From: UBA8514 sp034933685 | Lineage (GTDB): Bacteria; Bacillota; Clostridia; Lachnospirales; Anaerotignaceae | Assembly (NCBI GenBank): GCA_034933685.1 | Contig: JAYFNB010000034.1 | Coordinates: 14,444 to 78,443 of the forward strand | Direction: 5' to 3' | Length of the DNA stretch: 64,000 bases | In this document: in pieces, positions 26,589 to 34,807 of the stretch | Numbering within the stretch: position 1 is the stretch's first letter | How the letters are laid out: each line of letters starts with the position of its first letter | Notes under the pieces: generated by a model | Seen by the model: the letters and a program-made list of their open reading frames with translations, nothing else | Database searches by the model: none | Told to the model about the DNA's origin: nothing | Program-made: the position numbers and the translations under genes

Positions 26589-27827
26589 TTATAAAACTAT
26601 GCTTTTATCTAAAGCGGCCTTAAGCTGCTTAAGAGCTGTTATTAATGTAGCTCTGTTACAAGCAATATTCATTCTCGCATATCCAATACCTGCACTGCCA
26701 AAAATATAGCCCTGGTTTAACCAAATTTTTGCTTCAAAAAGCAAAAATTTTTCCAGTTCTTTTGACGTAAACCCATAAGCGGAAAAATCTAACCACAGAA
26801 AATAAGTCCCTTGTGGTTTGTGTACAGAAACTTTTGGAAGCTGTGTACGTAAAAAATCTATTGCCAAATCACGATTTCTCTCTAAATATTGCATACATTT
26901 ATCTTGCCATGCTGCACCATACGAATAGGCTGCTTCGCAGGCAATTAGTGGGAAAGGTCCAGTTCCCGGATAACCAAAATAGGCATGGGCCTTAGCAAAG
27001 GCTTCACGAAGTTTCACTGACGGTATTACTATATTAGAATTACGCAATCCGGCAATATTAAAGGTCTTGCTTGCCGCGGTACATATGATGGCGTTGTCGG
27101 CAAATTCTTCTGATATTGCAGCATACGAAATGTGCTTAGCATCGGAATATACAATATCACAATGGATTTCATCAACTATTGTAATAACATTATATTTTAT
27201 GCACAGCTTTCCAATAACTACCAGTTCTTCTTTAGTGAAAACCTTGCCAAGCGGATTATGTGGATTGCACAGGAACATAATTTTGGGTTTATATTTTTTT
27301 ATTTTTTCCTCTAAATCCAAAAAATCCACTGCATAACTATCCCTCAGCCGCTTTAATGGATTTTCCAATATTTTCCTGCCCATATTATTCGCTACACGAT
27401 AAAAGGGATGATAGACCGGCGTCTGCATTAATATATAATCACCTGGCATTGTGAAAGCTTCCGTAGCTACATGCAATGCTGGCACAACCCCGGGAATTTG
27501 AAAAATAGTTTTAGGATCAATAGTCCAATTGTGACGTGTTTTAAACCAATTAATTAAGGCCTCATTATAGCTTTCAGGAACTGCCGCATATCCGTAAACA
27601 AATCCTCCGGCACGCTTTGTGAGTGCTTCTGTAACACAAGGAGCCGTTTTAAAATCCATGTCGGCAATCCACATTGGTATTACGTCGTCTGTTCCGACCA
27701 GTTGCTTTTTAAAATTCCATTTTTTAGAAAGTAATCCACTAAAATCCACTGGAATATCAAAATAACTTTCATCATTGTTTGTAAAAGCTGTTGGTATAAT
27801 ACCCTGCACCTCTGATAAATTTGCCAT
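26589..27827 (-). CDS. PatB/MalY-type cystathionine beta-lyase (PLP aminotransferase fold)
   Basis: 412 residues. PLP-dependent C-S lyase that splits cystathionine or cysteine conjugates to a thiol, pyruvate and ammonia. The fold-type I core is clear: PMWIADMDFKTAP at the N-terminus, CNPHNPLGKVF, the Asp of VDEIHCDIVY that binds the pyridine N, and the Schiff-base Lys in TAASKTFNIAGLRNS. ATG 27827 follows GGGAGG; the longer frame adds 11 residues without support. First gene of an operon with a complete amino-acid importer, suggesting that imported sulfur amino acids are cleaved on entry. Confidence 0.92.
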   Translation of the reverse strand: MANLSEVQGIIPTAFTNNDESYFDIPVDFSGLLSKKWNFKKQLVGTDDVIPMWIADMDFKTAPCVTEALTKRAGGFVYGYAAVPESYNEALINWFKTRHNWTIDPKTIFQIPGVVPALHVATEAFTMPGDYILMQTPVYHPFYRVANNMGRKILENPLKRLRDSYAVDFLDLEEKIKKYKPKIMFLCNPHNPLGKVFTKEELVVIGKLCIKYNVITIVDEIHCDIVYSDAKHISYAAISEEFADNAIICTAASKTFNIAGLRNSNIVIPSVKLREAFAKAHAYFGYPGTGPFPLIACEAAYSYGAAWQDKCMQYLERNRDLAIDFLRTQLPKVSVHKPQGTYFLWLDFSAYGFTSKELEKFLLFEAKIWLNQGYIFGSAGIGYARMNIACNRATLITALKQLKAALDKSIVL

Positions 27828-27883
27828 AATCTTACCTCCCTTAAGCCAGTTGTAATGCATACTATTTATATATGAATTATATG

Positions 27884-27914
27884 ATTATAATATTCTTTTC
27901 CAAAAGCTGTCAAG
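27884..27914 (-). promoter_or_regulatory. Proximal promoter of the patB-ABC operon
   Basis: TTGACA (rc 27909-27914) with TATTAT at 16-nt spacing or TATAAT at 19-nt spacing. It lies 57 bp upstream of the ATG and downstream of the strong hairpin at 27,956, so the operon can start independently of that hairpin. Confidence 0.6.
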
Positions 27915-27949
27915 TTTTTGTTTTAAAAATCTGCTTTTAACTGCATTTT

Positions 27950-28109
27950 CTAAAAAACAAAGGCGTTTTAGCACATATTTATGCTAAAACGCCTTTGTTT
28001 AGACCAAAAAAATAATAGATACGGATATAAAAAATAAGAAGTCACGGCAAAATATGTCATGACCTCATTGTCTTCTTCAGGTTAATTATATAATTAAAAC
28101 TTTAACTAT
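27950..28109 (-). ncRNA. Candidate small RNA (about 155 nt) upstream of the patB operon
   Basis: A good promoter (28,116-28,144) and a strong intrinsic terminator (27,956-28,001) bracket about 150 nt of minus-strand sequence with no clear gene. An AAGAAG/CTTCTT pairing near 28,036-28,077 followed by ATTTTTTAT could end a shorter 75-nt form. A 30-codon frame with a poorly placed ribosome site exists inside (residues MTYFAVTSYF onward). It may instead be a distal leader of the patB operon with attenuation at the hairpin. Confidence 0.4.
27956..28001 (-). terminator. Strong 19-bp hairpin terminator between divergent units
   Basis: AAACAAAGGCGTTTTAGCA pairs perfectly with TGCTAAAACGCCTTTGTTT around an 8-nt loop. 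On the minus strand T follows directly; the plus side is A-rich, so it works toward patB. Confidence 0.8.
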
Positions 28110-28115
28110 GTCTGT

Positions 28116-28144
28116 ATTTTAGCATTACAGAATAGAAATGTCAA
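28116..28144 (-). promoter_or_regulatory. Distal sigma-A promoter upstream of the hairpin
   Basis: TTGACA (rc 28139-28144), a 17-nt spacer and TAAAAT (rc 28116-28121), pointing toward the hairpin at 27,956. Confidence 0.65.
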
Positions 28145-28212
28145 CATATTTTTCTTATTACAATAAAAAATTATTACAATATTGCGTCTTGAAAAAGCAA
28201 CAGTTATATGTT

Positions 28213-28251
28213 AATATTCAATCGATTGATTAAATCGTTTGATTGAATATT
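28213..28251 (+). promoter_or_regulatory. Palindromic operator of the TetR-controlled exporter operon
   Basis: AATATTCAATC and GATTGAATATT are perfect inverted 11-mers at the ends of a 39-bp element, with further ATTGATT/AATCG repeats inside. It lies 27 bp before the TetR start codon, as expected for an autoregulatory operator. Confidence 0.7.
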
Positions 28252-28277
28252 TTTTTCTATTGAAAGGAGTTTTTACT

Positions 28278-28871
28278 ATGAAACAAGCTACAAAAGAAAC
28301 TTTGTTATCAGTAGCCATTGAACTTTTTGCCGAATATGGATATGACAAAGTCTCCATTCGTGATATAGCTGAAAAAGCCAAAGCAAATAGTTCAATGATT
28401 TCTTATTATTTTGGCAGCAAACAAAATCTTTATGATGCGGCGTTAGAAAAACAAGCAGGAAACTTGCAAGAATTCCTCTCTCCTTCAACAGTTGCACTTA
28501 GTCCCCAAAAAATCTTGCAATTATATGCGGATACTTTACAGGAAATACATGAAAAAAACCCTACCCTTATGAAATTCATTTGTTGGGAATTCAAAACTCC
28601 CTCTGCGCACCCTGAAACTTTTATTAAACAAAGGCTAAAAAGAGTCTATGAGCTTATTTCCCAAGCTATTTCTCGCGGTATTGACGATGGCTCTTTTAGG
28701 GAAGATTTAGATATTCATTCAACAGCAATTGTACTGGCTGGTATAGTTAATTTTTACTATATAAGCCGCGACCTGCGAACGAGAATAAGCAGTGTCGCAG
28801 ATAATGACGAATGCTATATGAAACAGGCAATGAAAATATTTTTCGACGGAATTAAGAGGAGACAATTATGA
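28278..28871 (+). CDS. TetR/AcrR family transcriptional repressor
   Basis: 197 residues from ATG 28278 with AAAGGAG upstream; the longer frame begins inside the operator. The N-terminal DNA-binding domain is typical (ATKETLLSVAIELFAEYGYD, then IRDIAEKAKANSSMISYYFGSK). The C-terminal domain (from residue about 75) resembles the CecR/YbiH group that regulates HlyD/ABC-2 exporters. Its stop overlaps the HlyD start by 4 bp, so the repressor is made with the pump it controls. The inducing compound is unknown. Confidence 0.92.
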   Translation: MKQATKETLLSVAIELFAEYGYDKVSIRDIAEKAKANSSMISYYFGSKQNLYDAALEKQAGNLQEFLSPSTVALSPQKILQLYADTLQEIHEKNPTLMKFICWEFKTPSAHPETFIKQRLKRVYELISQAISRGIDDGSFREDLDIHSTAIVLAGIVNFYYISRDLRTRISSVADNDECYMKQAMKIFFDGIKRRQL

Positions 28872-29848
28872 AGAAAAAGTTGCGTTTATTTTTACTTTTT
28901 GCTTTGCTAACCAGTCTCGTTATATTTGCTATTTTGGAATATCAAAAACAAAAACAGTCGGAAAAAGTTTTTACCGGCACCATTGAAGTTACCAAGGCAG
29001 ATATAATGCCTAAAACCAGCGGTTATTTAGAAACCCTTTCAGTCAAAGAAGGTGACTTCGTACACAAAGGACAGCTGGCAGCAAAACTTGACCGCAAAGA
29101 CTTAAAAGCAGAACTAATGCGAGATACTGCAGCGTATAAGAAAGCACAAGCGCAACTTCTCGAATTAGAAAATGGTGCTCGCCCCCAAGAATTACGTGAT
29201 GCAGCAGCCAAAACCTATTCTGCACAAACTTCCTATGACAAGGCCCTACGGGATTTCGAACGGGCTAGTTCTCTGTATAATAATAATGCAGTTTCTAGGC
29301 AATATTTAGATGATGCTGCTGCCAATAAAGATACTTCCCTTGCCCTATTGCAAAGCGCTAAAGAACAAGAAAGCCTCCTACACTCAGGAACACGTATTGA
29401 ACAAGTTCTCGCTGCCAAAGAAGAGCTTAACCGCACTAAAGCTGTTTTAGCAATATCCAACTCTTTGGTCTCTGATCTTAATGTATATGCTCCACTGGAT
29501 GGCGTAATTCTAACAAAGAACTATGAACAGGGAGAATATGTTGCCGCTGGTACTCCAATTGCTACTATAGCAGATTTATCAGACTGTTGGGTTAAAGTAT
29601 ATATTCCTTCCACTGAGCTTGGTAAAATAAAAATTGGAACAAAAGCCAGCCTTTCTATTGATTCCCTTCCCAGTCGAACTTTTACCGGTTATGTACGTGA
29701 AATAAGCGACAATGCAGAATACACCCCCAGACAGAGTATAACAAAAAATGAGCGAGCCAACATGGTCTTCGGGGTGAAAGTTTATATGGACAATGTTGAA
29801 AAAATAATGAAACCCGGCATGCCTATGGATGTGATTTTTGATGAATAA
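28868..29848 (+). CDS. HlyD-family periplasmic adaptor (membrane fusion protein)
   Basis: 326 residues. One N-terminal membrane anchor (residues 5-24), then a lipoyl half-motif TSGYLETLSVKEGDFVHKGQ, a long alpha-helical hairpin (residues about 75-200) and the second half VYAPLDGVILTKNYEQGEYV. YbhG/YhiI-type adaptors link an inner-membrane ABC-2 exporter to an outer-membrane channel, in keeping with a diderm cell. No TolC homologue lies nearby. Co-transcribed with the ATPase and permease that follow. Confidence 0.9.
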   Translation: MKKKLRLFLLFALLTSLVIFAILEYQKQKQSEKVFTGTIEVTKADIMPKTSGYLETLSVKEGDFVHKGQLAAKLDRKDLKAELMRDTAAYKKAQAQLLELENGARPQELRDAAAKTYSAQTSYDKALRDFERASSLYNNNAVSRQYLDDAAANKDTSLALLQSAKEQESLLHSGTRIEQVLAAKEELNRTKAVLAISNSLVSDLNVYAPLDGVILTKNYEQGEYVAAGTPIATIADLSDCWVKVYIPSTELGKIKIGTKASLSIDSLPSRTFTGYVREISDNAEYTPRQSITKNERANMVFGVKVYMDNVEKIMKPGMPMDVIFDE

Positions 29849-30758
29849 AGATGATATAGTTATAGAAACTAAAAATCTTACTTGCAGATTTGGCAATATT
29901 ACTGCCGTTGACAATCTTAGTCTTCAAATTCCTCGTGGTTCCATTTACGGATTTATTGGCTCCAATGGTTCAGGAAAATCAACAACTATTCGCATGCTAT
30001 GCGGGCTCTTACGCCCTACAGAGGGGCAAGCTGTAGTTCTTGGCTATAACACAGCCTTAGAACCGGAAAATGTCAAAAAACATATTGGTTATATGTCACA
30101 AAAATTTAGTCTTTACCATGACCTCACCTCTATGGAGAATTTGTCATTTTATGCCGGGCTTTACGGATTAACAGGAGCTGCTAAAATCAGACGCATTGAA
30201 GAGATAATAGACCTTATGCAATTATCGGAGAAACGAACCAGCCTAGCCGGAGACCTTTCAGGTGGCACAAAGCAACGGTTGGCTCTTGGCTGTGCTATTT
30301 TGCATAATCCGGAAATTCTTATTTTGGATGAACCTACTTCTGCTGTTGACCCTACTTCCCGTCGCATGTTCTGGAACCTGCTGCCTAAGCTCGCACAAGA
30401 AAACACTACTATCCTCGTAACTACTCACTTTATGGATGAAGCTGAACATTGTGACATAATTGGTTTCCTGAAAAATGGTTGTATGATTGCCGAAGGTTCT
30501 CCTAAGAAACTTAAGGATGAGCTGCCAATTAAAACCATTATTATGGAATATGAAACTCCTCTAGCGGCTTTACAAGATTTAAATACCTCAGGGATTAATT
30601 ATCTGGATGCCTACGTTTTTGGGCAAAAATTGCATGTGCTTTTACCAAAATCAGAATCTCCCGGTATTTTAAAAAACTATATGCCTGCAGATTTGACTAT
30701 GGAAGATATTTTTGTTTATTATGATAAACAGCAAAGTGGAAAGGATAAAAGCAAATGA
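29841..30758 (+). CDS. ABC-2 exporter ATP-binding protein
   Basis: 305 residues, ATG 29841 overlapping the HlyD stop by 8 bp. Walker A GSNGSGKSTT, signature LSGGTKQRLALG, Walker B ILILDEPTSAVDP and switch His in VTTHFMDEAE are intact. The DrrA/YbhF-like C-terminal extension (from about residue 225) is typical of ATPases paired with ABC-2 permeases. The permease start overlaps its stop by 4 bp. Confidence 0.93.
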   Translation: MNKDDIVIETKNLTCRFGNITAVDNLSLQIPRGSIYGFIGSNGSGKSTTIRMLCGLLRPTEGQAVVLGYNTALEPENVKKHIGYMSQKFSLYHDLTSMENLSFYAGLYGLTGAAKIRRIEEIIDLMQLSEKRTSLAGDLSGGTKQRLALGCAILHNPEILILDEPTSAVDPTSRRMFWNLLPKLAQENTTILVTTHFMDEAEHCDIIGFLKNGCMIAEGSPKKLKDELPIKTIIMEYETPLAALQDLNTSGINYLDAYVFGQKLHVLLPKSESPGILKNYMPADLTMEDIFVYYDKQQSGKDKSK

Positions 30759-31873
30759 CACGTTTGAAGGCAATACTTATCAAGGAATTCATTCAAATGA
30801 AACGAGATTCTGTAATCCTTGGCATTATGCTTCTTCTGCCTATTGTGCAACTCCTACTCTTTGGTTTTGCTATACATACTGACATCAAGCATCAAAACAC
30901 TGTGGTTTTTGATCAATCACTTACCCAGGAAAGCCGTGAGCTCATTTCCAGTTTTTCTGCCAGTGAATATTTTGACATTACCTATGTCGCTCAAAGTTTT
31001 GCTCAAGTTAACAAACTGGTTGATAGTGGCAAAGCTAAGGTAGGAATAATTATCCCCCCTGATTTAACAGCTAACCTTAAGCATCAAAAACCAACCCCAA
31101 TTCAAGTTATTGTTGACGCTTCTGATTCCACTTCTGCATCCTCGGCAATTTCAGCAGCAGTAAGCATCGGCCAGCTTAAATCCAAAGAAATATTTTTGCA
31201 GCGTCATGCTATTGCTGAAAACACTTTGAATTTATATGACATGCGTATCCGTGCCTGGTATAATTCTGACTTTGTAACTGCCTATTATATGCTACCCGGT
31301 ATATTAGGAATTATTTTAACCATGACCATGGTTATGATAACATCAATGGCCATCGTTCGAGAAAGAGAAAGAGGCACTTTAGAACAGCTCCTTGTTACCC
31401 CATTAAAACCTTGGGAACTGCTGCTTGGGAAAATTATTCCGTATATTTTAGTAGGTTATGTGCAAACAACAGTGGCAATATTAATTGGTCTGTCAGTTTT
31501 CTCCTTACCTATGCGAGGAAGCTTTTTTCTGTTATACGCACTTACAACTTTTTTCATTATTGCTTCACTTACCTTAGGTCTTGTTATATCTAATATATCT
31601 CGCACACAGATGCAAGCTATGCAGATGTCGTTTTTCATTTTTATGCCCAGCGTCCTTCTCTCCGGATTTATTTTTCCGCGCGAAGCTATGCCTAAATTTT
31701 TTTACTTAGTAAGCAGCCTGCTGCCTATGACCTACTATATGGAAATAATTCGTGGAATTGTTTTGCGCGGAAATAATCTTGCTACCCTTTGGGGACAAGT
31801 TCTAGCACTAATTATTTTTATACTGGTAACTTTTGCTATTGCTATAAAAAAGTTTTCCAGAACCATGAATTAA
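30755..31873 (+). CDS. ABC-2 family exporter permease
   Basis: 372 residues. One N-terminal helix (about 20-40), a large external domain (about 45-170), then five to six C-terminal helices, with the ABC-2 signature IVRERERGTLEQLLVTPLKPWELLLGKI (in part) and PSVLLSGFIFPREAMP. YbhR/YhhJ-like. With the upstream adaptor and ATPase it forms a tripartite efflux pump, probably for an organic toxin or drug. A bidirectional terminator follows directly. Confidence 0.92.
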   Translation: MTRLKAILIKEFIQMKRDSVILGIMLLLPIVQLLLFGFAIHTDIKHQNTVVFDQSLTQESRELISSFSASEYFDITYVAQSFAQVNKLVDSGKAKVGIIIPPDLTANLKHQKPTPIQVIVDASDSTSASSAISAAVSIGQLKSKEIFLQRHAIAENTLNLYDMRIRAWYNSDFVTAYYMLPGILGIILTMTMVMITSMAIVRERERGTLEQLLVTPLKPWELLLGKIIPYILVGYVQTTVAILIGLSVFSLPMRGSFFLLYALTTFFIIASLTLGLVISNISRTQMQAMQMSFFIFMPSVLLSGFIFPREAMPKFFYLVSSLLPMTYYMEIIRGIVLRGNNLATLWGQVLALIIFILVTFAIAIKKFSRTMN

Positions 31874-31909
31874 AAAAGCCGTTTCCTCAAATAGCAGGAA
31901 ACGGCTTTT
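31874..31909. terminator. Bidirectional terminator between exporter operon and cstA
   Basis: AAAAGCCGTTTCCT and AGGAAACGGCTTTT form a perfect 14-bp stem with an 8-nt loop; A and T tracts flank both sides, serving the two convergent genes. Confidence 0.88.
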
Positions 31910-31926
31910 GACACTCATTAACTTAA

Positions 31927-33351
31927 TTATTCTTCTTGTTTTTTCATAATAGTAGCTCTGGCAAACAAAACTACGCAAACAACAGCAAATACAATGCCCG
32001 CAGGGTAAGTAATAGTAGTAGACAATTTAAATCCCTCATCAGCCTGTAAAATATAGGTAGATGTTACTACCGACATAAAAGTTGCCGGTATCGCAGCGAC
32101 TAAATATTTACTGGTTCCAGGGAATTTTCTAAACAGATAAACAGCACCTGACCAAAGGACAATCATAGCTAAAGTCTGATTGGTCCAAGAAAAATATCTC
32201 CAAATAATATCAAACTTAATTTGTGAAAGAAAGGCACCAACAAGAAGTAATGGCACAGCAACTGCCAAACGTTTATGAGTATTTTTTTGGTCAATTTTAA
32301 ACCAGTCAGCAATAGTAAGACGTGCAGAACGAAATGCCGTATCTCCGGAAGTAATAGGGCAAGCAATAACGCCCAACATAGCCAAGGCAGAACCAATACC
32401 TGTACCCATATAGCCAAGACATATATCATAAACCGCACCGCCGGGGCCACCGGTTTTCAAAGCTGCAGCCAATCCTGCGCTGCCATCATAGAAAGTACAG
32501 CCTGCTGCTGCCCAAATTAATGCGATTATGCCTTCTGCCACCATTGCACCATAAAATACAGGCCGTCCATGACGCTCATTTGTAAGACAGCGTGCCATAA
32601 GTGGAGACTGGGTAGAATGAAAGCCGGAAATAGCTCCGCAAGCAACAGTAATAAACATTAATGGCCAAATAGGAAGTGGTGGTACTGCTGGGTGCATATT
32701 CGTTAGAACCATATTTGGCATAATATGCCCCCCAACTCCACTTAACATACCCAGAGCAATCCCAACAGCCATAACGATTAGACATATACCAAACAACGGG
32801 TATATACGACCAATAATTTTATCAATCGGCAGAATAGTAGCCAAAAAGTAATAAACTAGAACTATAACCAACCAAGGCATAACTGCCCAACCTGTAAGTT
32901 TTGCCAGCAACATCGCTGGTCCGGTGGCAAATACCGTACCTACAAGTACAAGCAAAATAACTGAAAAGACACGCATAATCATCAACATTTTGGGGCCTAA
33001 ATAAATTCCTATGATTTCTGAAATAGACTTGCCATCTTCTCTCAAAGATATCATCCCGGAAAGATAGTCATGAACACCCCCGGCAAAAATAGTACCAAAA
33101 ACAATCCAAAGATAAACACTCGGCCCCCATAACGCCCCGGCAATTGCACCAAAAATAGGGCCAAGGCCGGCAATATTCAAAAGCTGAATCATGAAAATTT
33201 TCCACGTTGGCATTGGAATATAATCTACCCCATCCTCAAACTTAAATGCCGGTGTTTCAGCGTCCGTTGGCCCAAACATCTTGTCAACAATCTTACCATA
33301 AATAAGATAACCCAGAATAAGTGCCAGTAATGCAATTAAAAATGTAGACAT
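31927..33351 (-). CDS. CstA-family carbon starvation / peptide or pyruvate carrier
   Basis: 474 residues with about 12 to 14 membrane helices. Family blocks: YDYIPMP-like segment VDYIPMPTWKIFMIQLLNIAGLGP (read in parts), SISEIIGIYLGP, SGFHSTQSPLMARCL and CPITSGDTAFRSARL. CstA proteins carry peptides or pyruvate across the cytoplasmic membrane; this shorter form resembles the single-gene clostridial type. ATG 33351 was chosen because GGAGG lies upstream of it but inside the longer frame. The 180 bp upstream toward 33,531 hold no other gene. Confidence 0.9.
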   Translation of the reverse strand: MSTFLIALLALILGYLIYGKIVDKMFGPTDAETPAFKFEDGVDYIPMPTWKIFMIQLLNIAGLGPIFGAIAGALWGPSVYLWIVFGTIFAGGVHDYLSGMISLREDGKSISEIIGIYLGPKMLMIMRVFSVILLVLVGTVFATGPAMLLAKLTGWAVMPWLVIVLVYYFLATILPIDKIIGRIYPLFGICLIVMAVGIALGMLSGVGGHIMPNMVLTNMHPAVPPLPIWPLMFITVACGAISGFHSTQSPLMARCLTNERHGRPVFYGAMVAEGIIALIWAAAGCTFYDGSAGLAAALKTGGPGGAVYDICLGYMGTGIGSALAMLGVIACPITSGDTAFRSARLTIADWFKIDQKNTHKRLAVAVPLLLVGAFLSQIKFDIIWRYFSWTNQTLAMIVLWSGAVYLFRKFPGTSKYLVAAIPATFMSVVTSTYILQADEGFKLSTTITYPAGIVFAVVCVVLFARATIMKKQEE

Positions 33352-33530
33352 TTTGCATAACACCTCCATATTTTTAGCGCTTTATGCGCAATTGCCCTTA
33401 GCCATATAATCTTTTGAATTTTCTGAGCATTTCTCTTCTCGTAAAAATAGTATTGCTTTTTTACAGTTATGTCAAGAAAATATCATATAGTTTACACTAA
33501 ACATTAAAACAAATCTTTTTAGCACAACAT

Positions 33531-33584
33531 AATAACACAATAAAAGCCTTGCAACTTAAATTGCAAGGCTTTTATTGTGTTATT
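33531..33584 (-). terminator. Long terminator after the outer-membrane protein gene
   Basis: A perfect 24-bp inverted repeat (AATAACACAATAAAAGCCTTGCAA and its complement) around CTTAAA, ending 3 bp from the stop of the minus-strand gene. Confidence 0.88.
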
Positions 33585-33587
33585 TAT

Positions 33588-34505
33588 TTAGAATTTGTAA
33601 CCTAATGTTATTTGAGCATAGTCTCCATGCAAACGATTACTCTGATGTACATCATGAAGCCATTTAGCTATAACAGAGACCTTTCCTTTTCCAGCTGGCG
33701 GAGTCCAAAGAATAGCAGGTCCTACCCCTAAGGATCCACCTCGGAAACCTCCAAGCTTTGCGCCTCTTCCACTATCATCGGATACCTGTCTATAGTAGTA
33801 ACTATGTATTCCTGCGGCAAAATTTTTCGTAAAATATTTGTTCATAGCCAAATCGACGTGGAATTCACTTCCTGATTTATAATCAGTTTCTGTATTCTTT
33901 GTATTAAACATAATACCTGGTGTAAGTGTGATCTCCGTTTTTCTCTTCAAATTAAGCCAACTTATAGCAACTGATGTATCAAATGCCCAGTAGTTACGAC
34001 CTGTATTGGAAAGATTCCCGGTACTATAAGCCCCGGTTGGAACAAAAATAGATTCCGTAAGCTTATAACGAACTTTCCCTTTACCATAATACAGAGCTGC
34101 AGACACAATTGAATCTCCAATATTAGTATCAGTGTCCGAAACACTAATTGTATTAACTTTTGCATTTAAATCAGTATGTCCTATAGGAACAAGACCACCA
34201 ACTTGCAATTTTCCGCCAAGCACAGGTTTATTAAAAGTATAAAACCCACCGACATAATTATAAAAAGCATTGGCGTGCAAATCTAAATTAACTTTTCCCC
34301 TTAAGACTGCTTTTTGTGCTTTACCACTATAAAATAACATTTCATTAACAAACATAAAACCAGGCGTCGGTGCTACGGAGGTAGCAAAGGTAGTTGCAGA
34401 ACCCGGAAAGTAATAGCTTGATGCTCCTTCAGTAGCAAATGCAATATTTGGTTGGATAATCCAGCAACACATAAGTAATTTCCCTGCAAAAATTATTCGT
34501 TTCAT
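33588..34505 (-). CDS. Predicted outer-membrane beta-barrel, MetA-pathway/SphA-like porin
   Basis: 305 residues. A signal peptide (cleavage probably after FATEG region, residue 24-26) is followed by alternating amphipathic strands and a C-terminal GDYAQITLGYKF. The final Phe and alternating hydrophobics are the outer-membrane insertion signal. The layout resembles the 'phenol MetA degradation' outer-membrane family, whose members are thought to pass hydrophobic or aromatic compounds. AAAAAGGGG precedes the ATG. This is direct evidence of an outer membrane. The transported substrate is unknown. Confidence 0.75.
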   Translation of the reverse strand: MKRIIFAGKLLMCCWIIQPNIAFATEGASSYYFPGSATTFATSVAPTPGFMFVNEMLFYSGKAQKAVLRGKVNLDLHANAFYNYVGGFYTFNKPVLGGKLQVGGLVPIGHTDLNAKVNTISVSDTDTNIGDSIVSAALYYGKGKVRYKLTESIFVPTGAYSTGNLSNTGRNYWAFDTSVAISWLNLKRKTEITLTPGIMFNTKNTETDYKSGSEFHVDLAMNKYFTKNFAAGIHSYYYRQVSDDSGRGAKLGGFRGGSLGVGPAILWTPPAGKGKVSVIAKWLHDVHQSNRLHGDYAQITLGYKF

Positions 34506-34746
34506 GTTTTTACCCCTTTTTCATCTAAACTTTGTTCTTCCTCAATAGCCCCATTTTAATGTGAACAAACATGTACATTTACCATAATTAAAATTACAGA
34601 GGCAGCAAAGTAGGCAATATTTTTTTAATTATAGCATATATTCTAACAACACGATAATTCAACTGCAAATATTTAAGCAGTAGTTTGTAAGTATGCCTGT
34701 CTCTTTAAATCCAGCAAATACTGATTACAACTAGTCTAACGTTATA

Positions 34747-34775
34747 TTGACACTGCATTTAAATAGTGCTAATAT
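34747..34775 (+). promoter_or_regulatory. Promoter of the secreted Ntn-hydrolase gene
   Basis: TTGACA (34747-34752), a 17-nt spacer and TAATAT (34770-34775), 33 bp before the start codon. The rest of the 300-bp gap up to 34,505 shows no gene. Confidence 0.7.
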
Positions 34776-34807
34776 TCAGACATATAGTAAACAAGGGGGG
34801 TAAGTAT

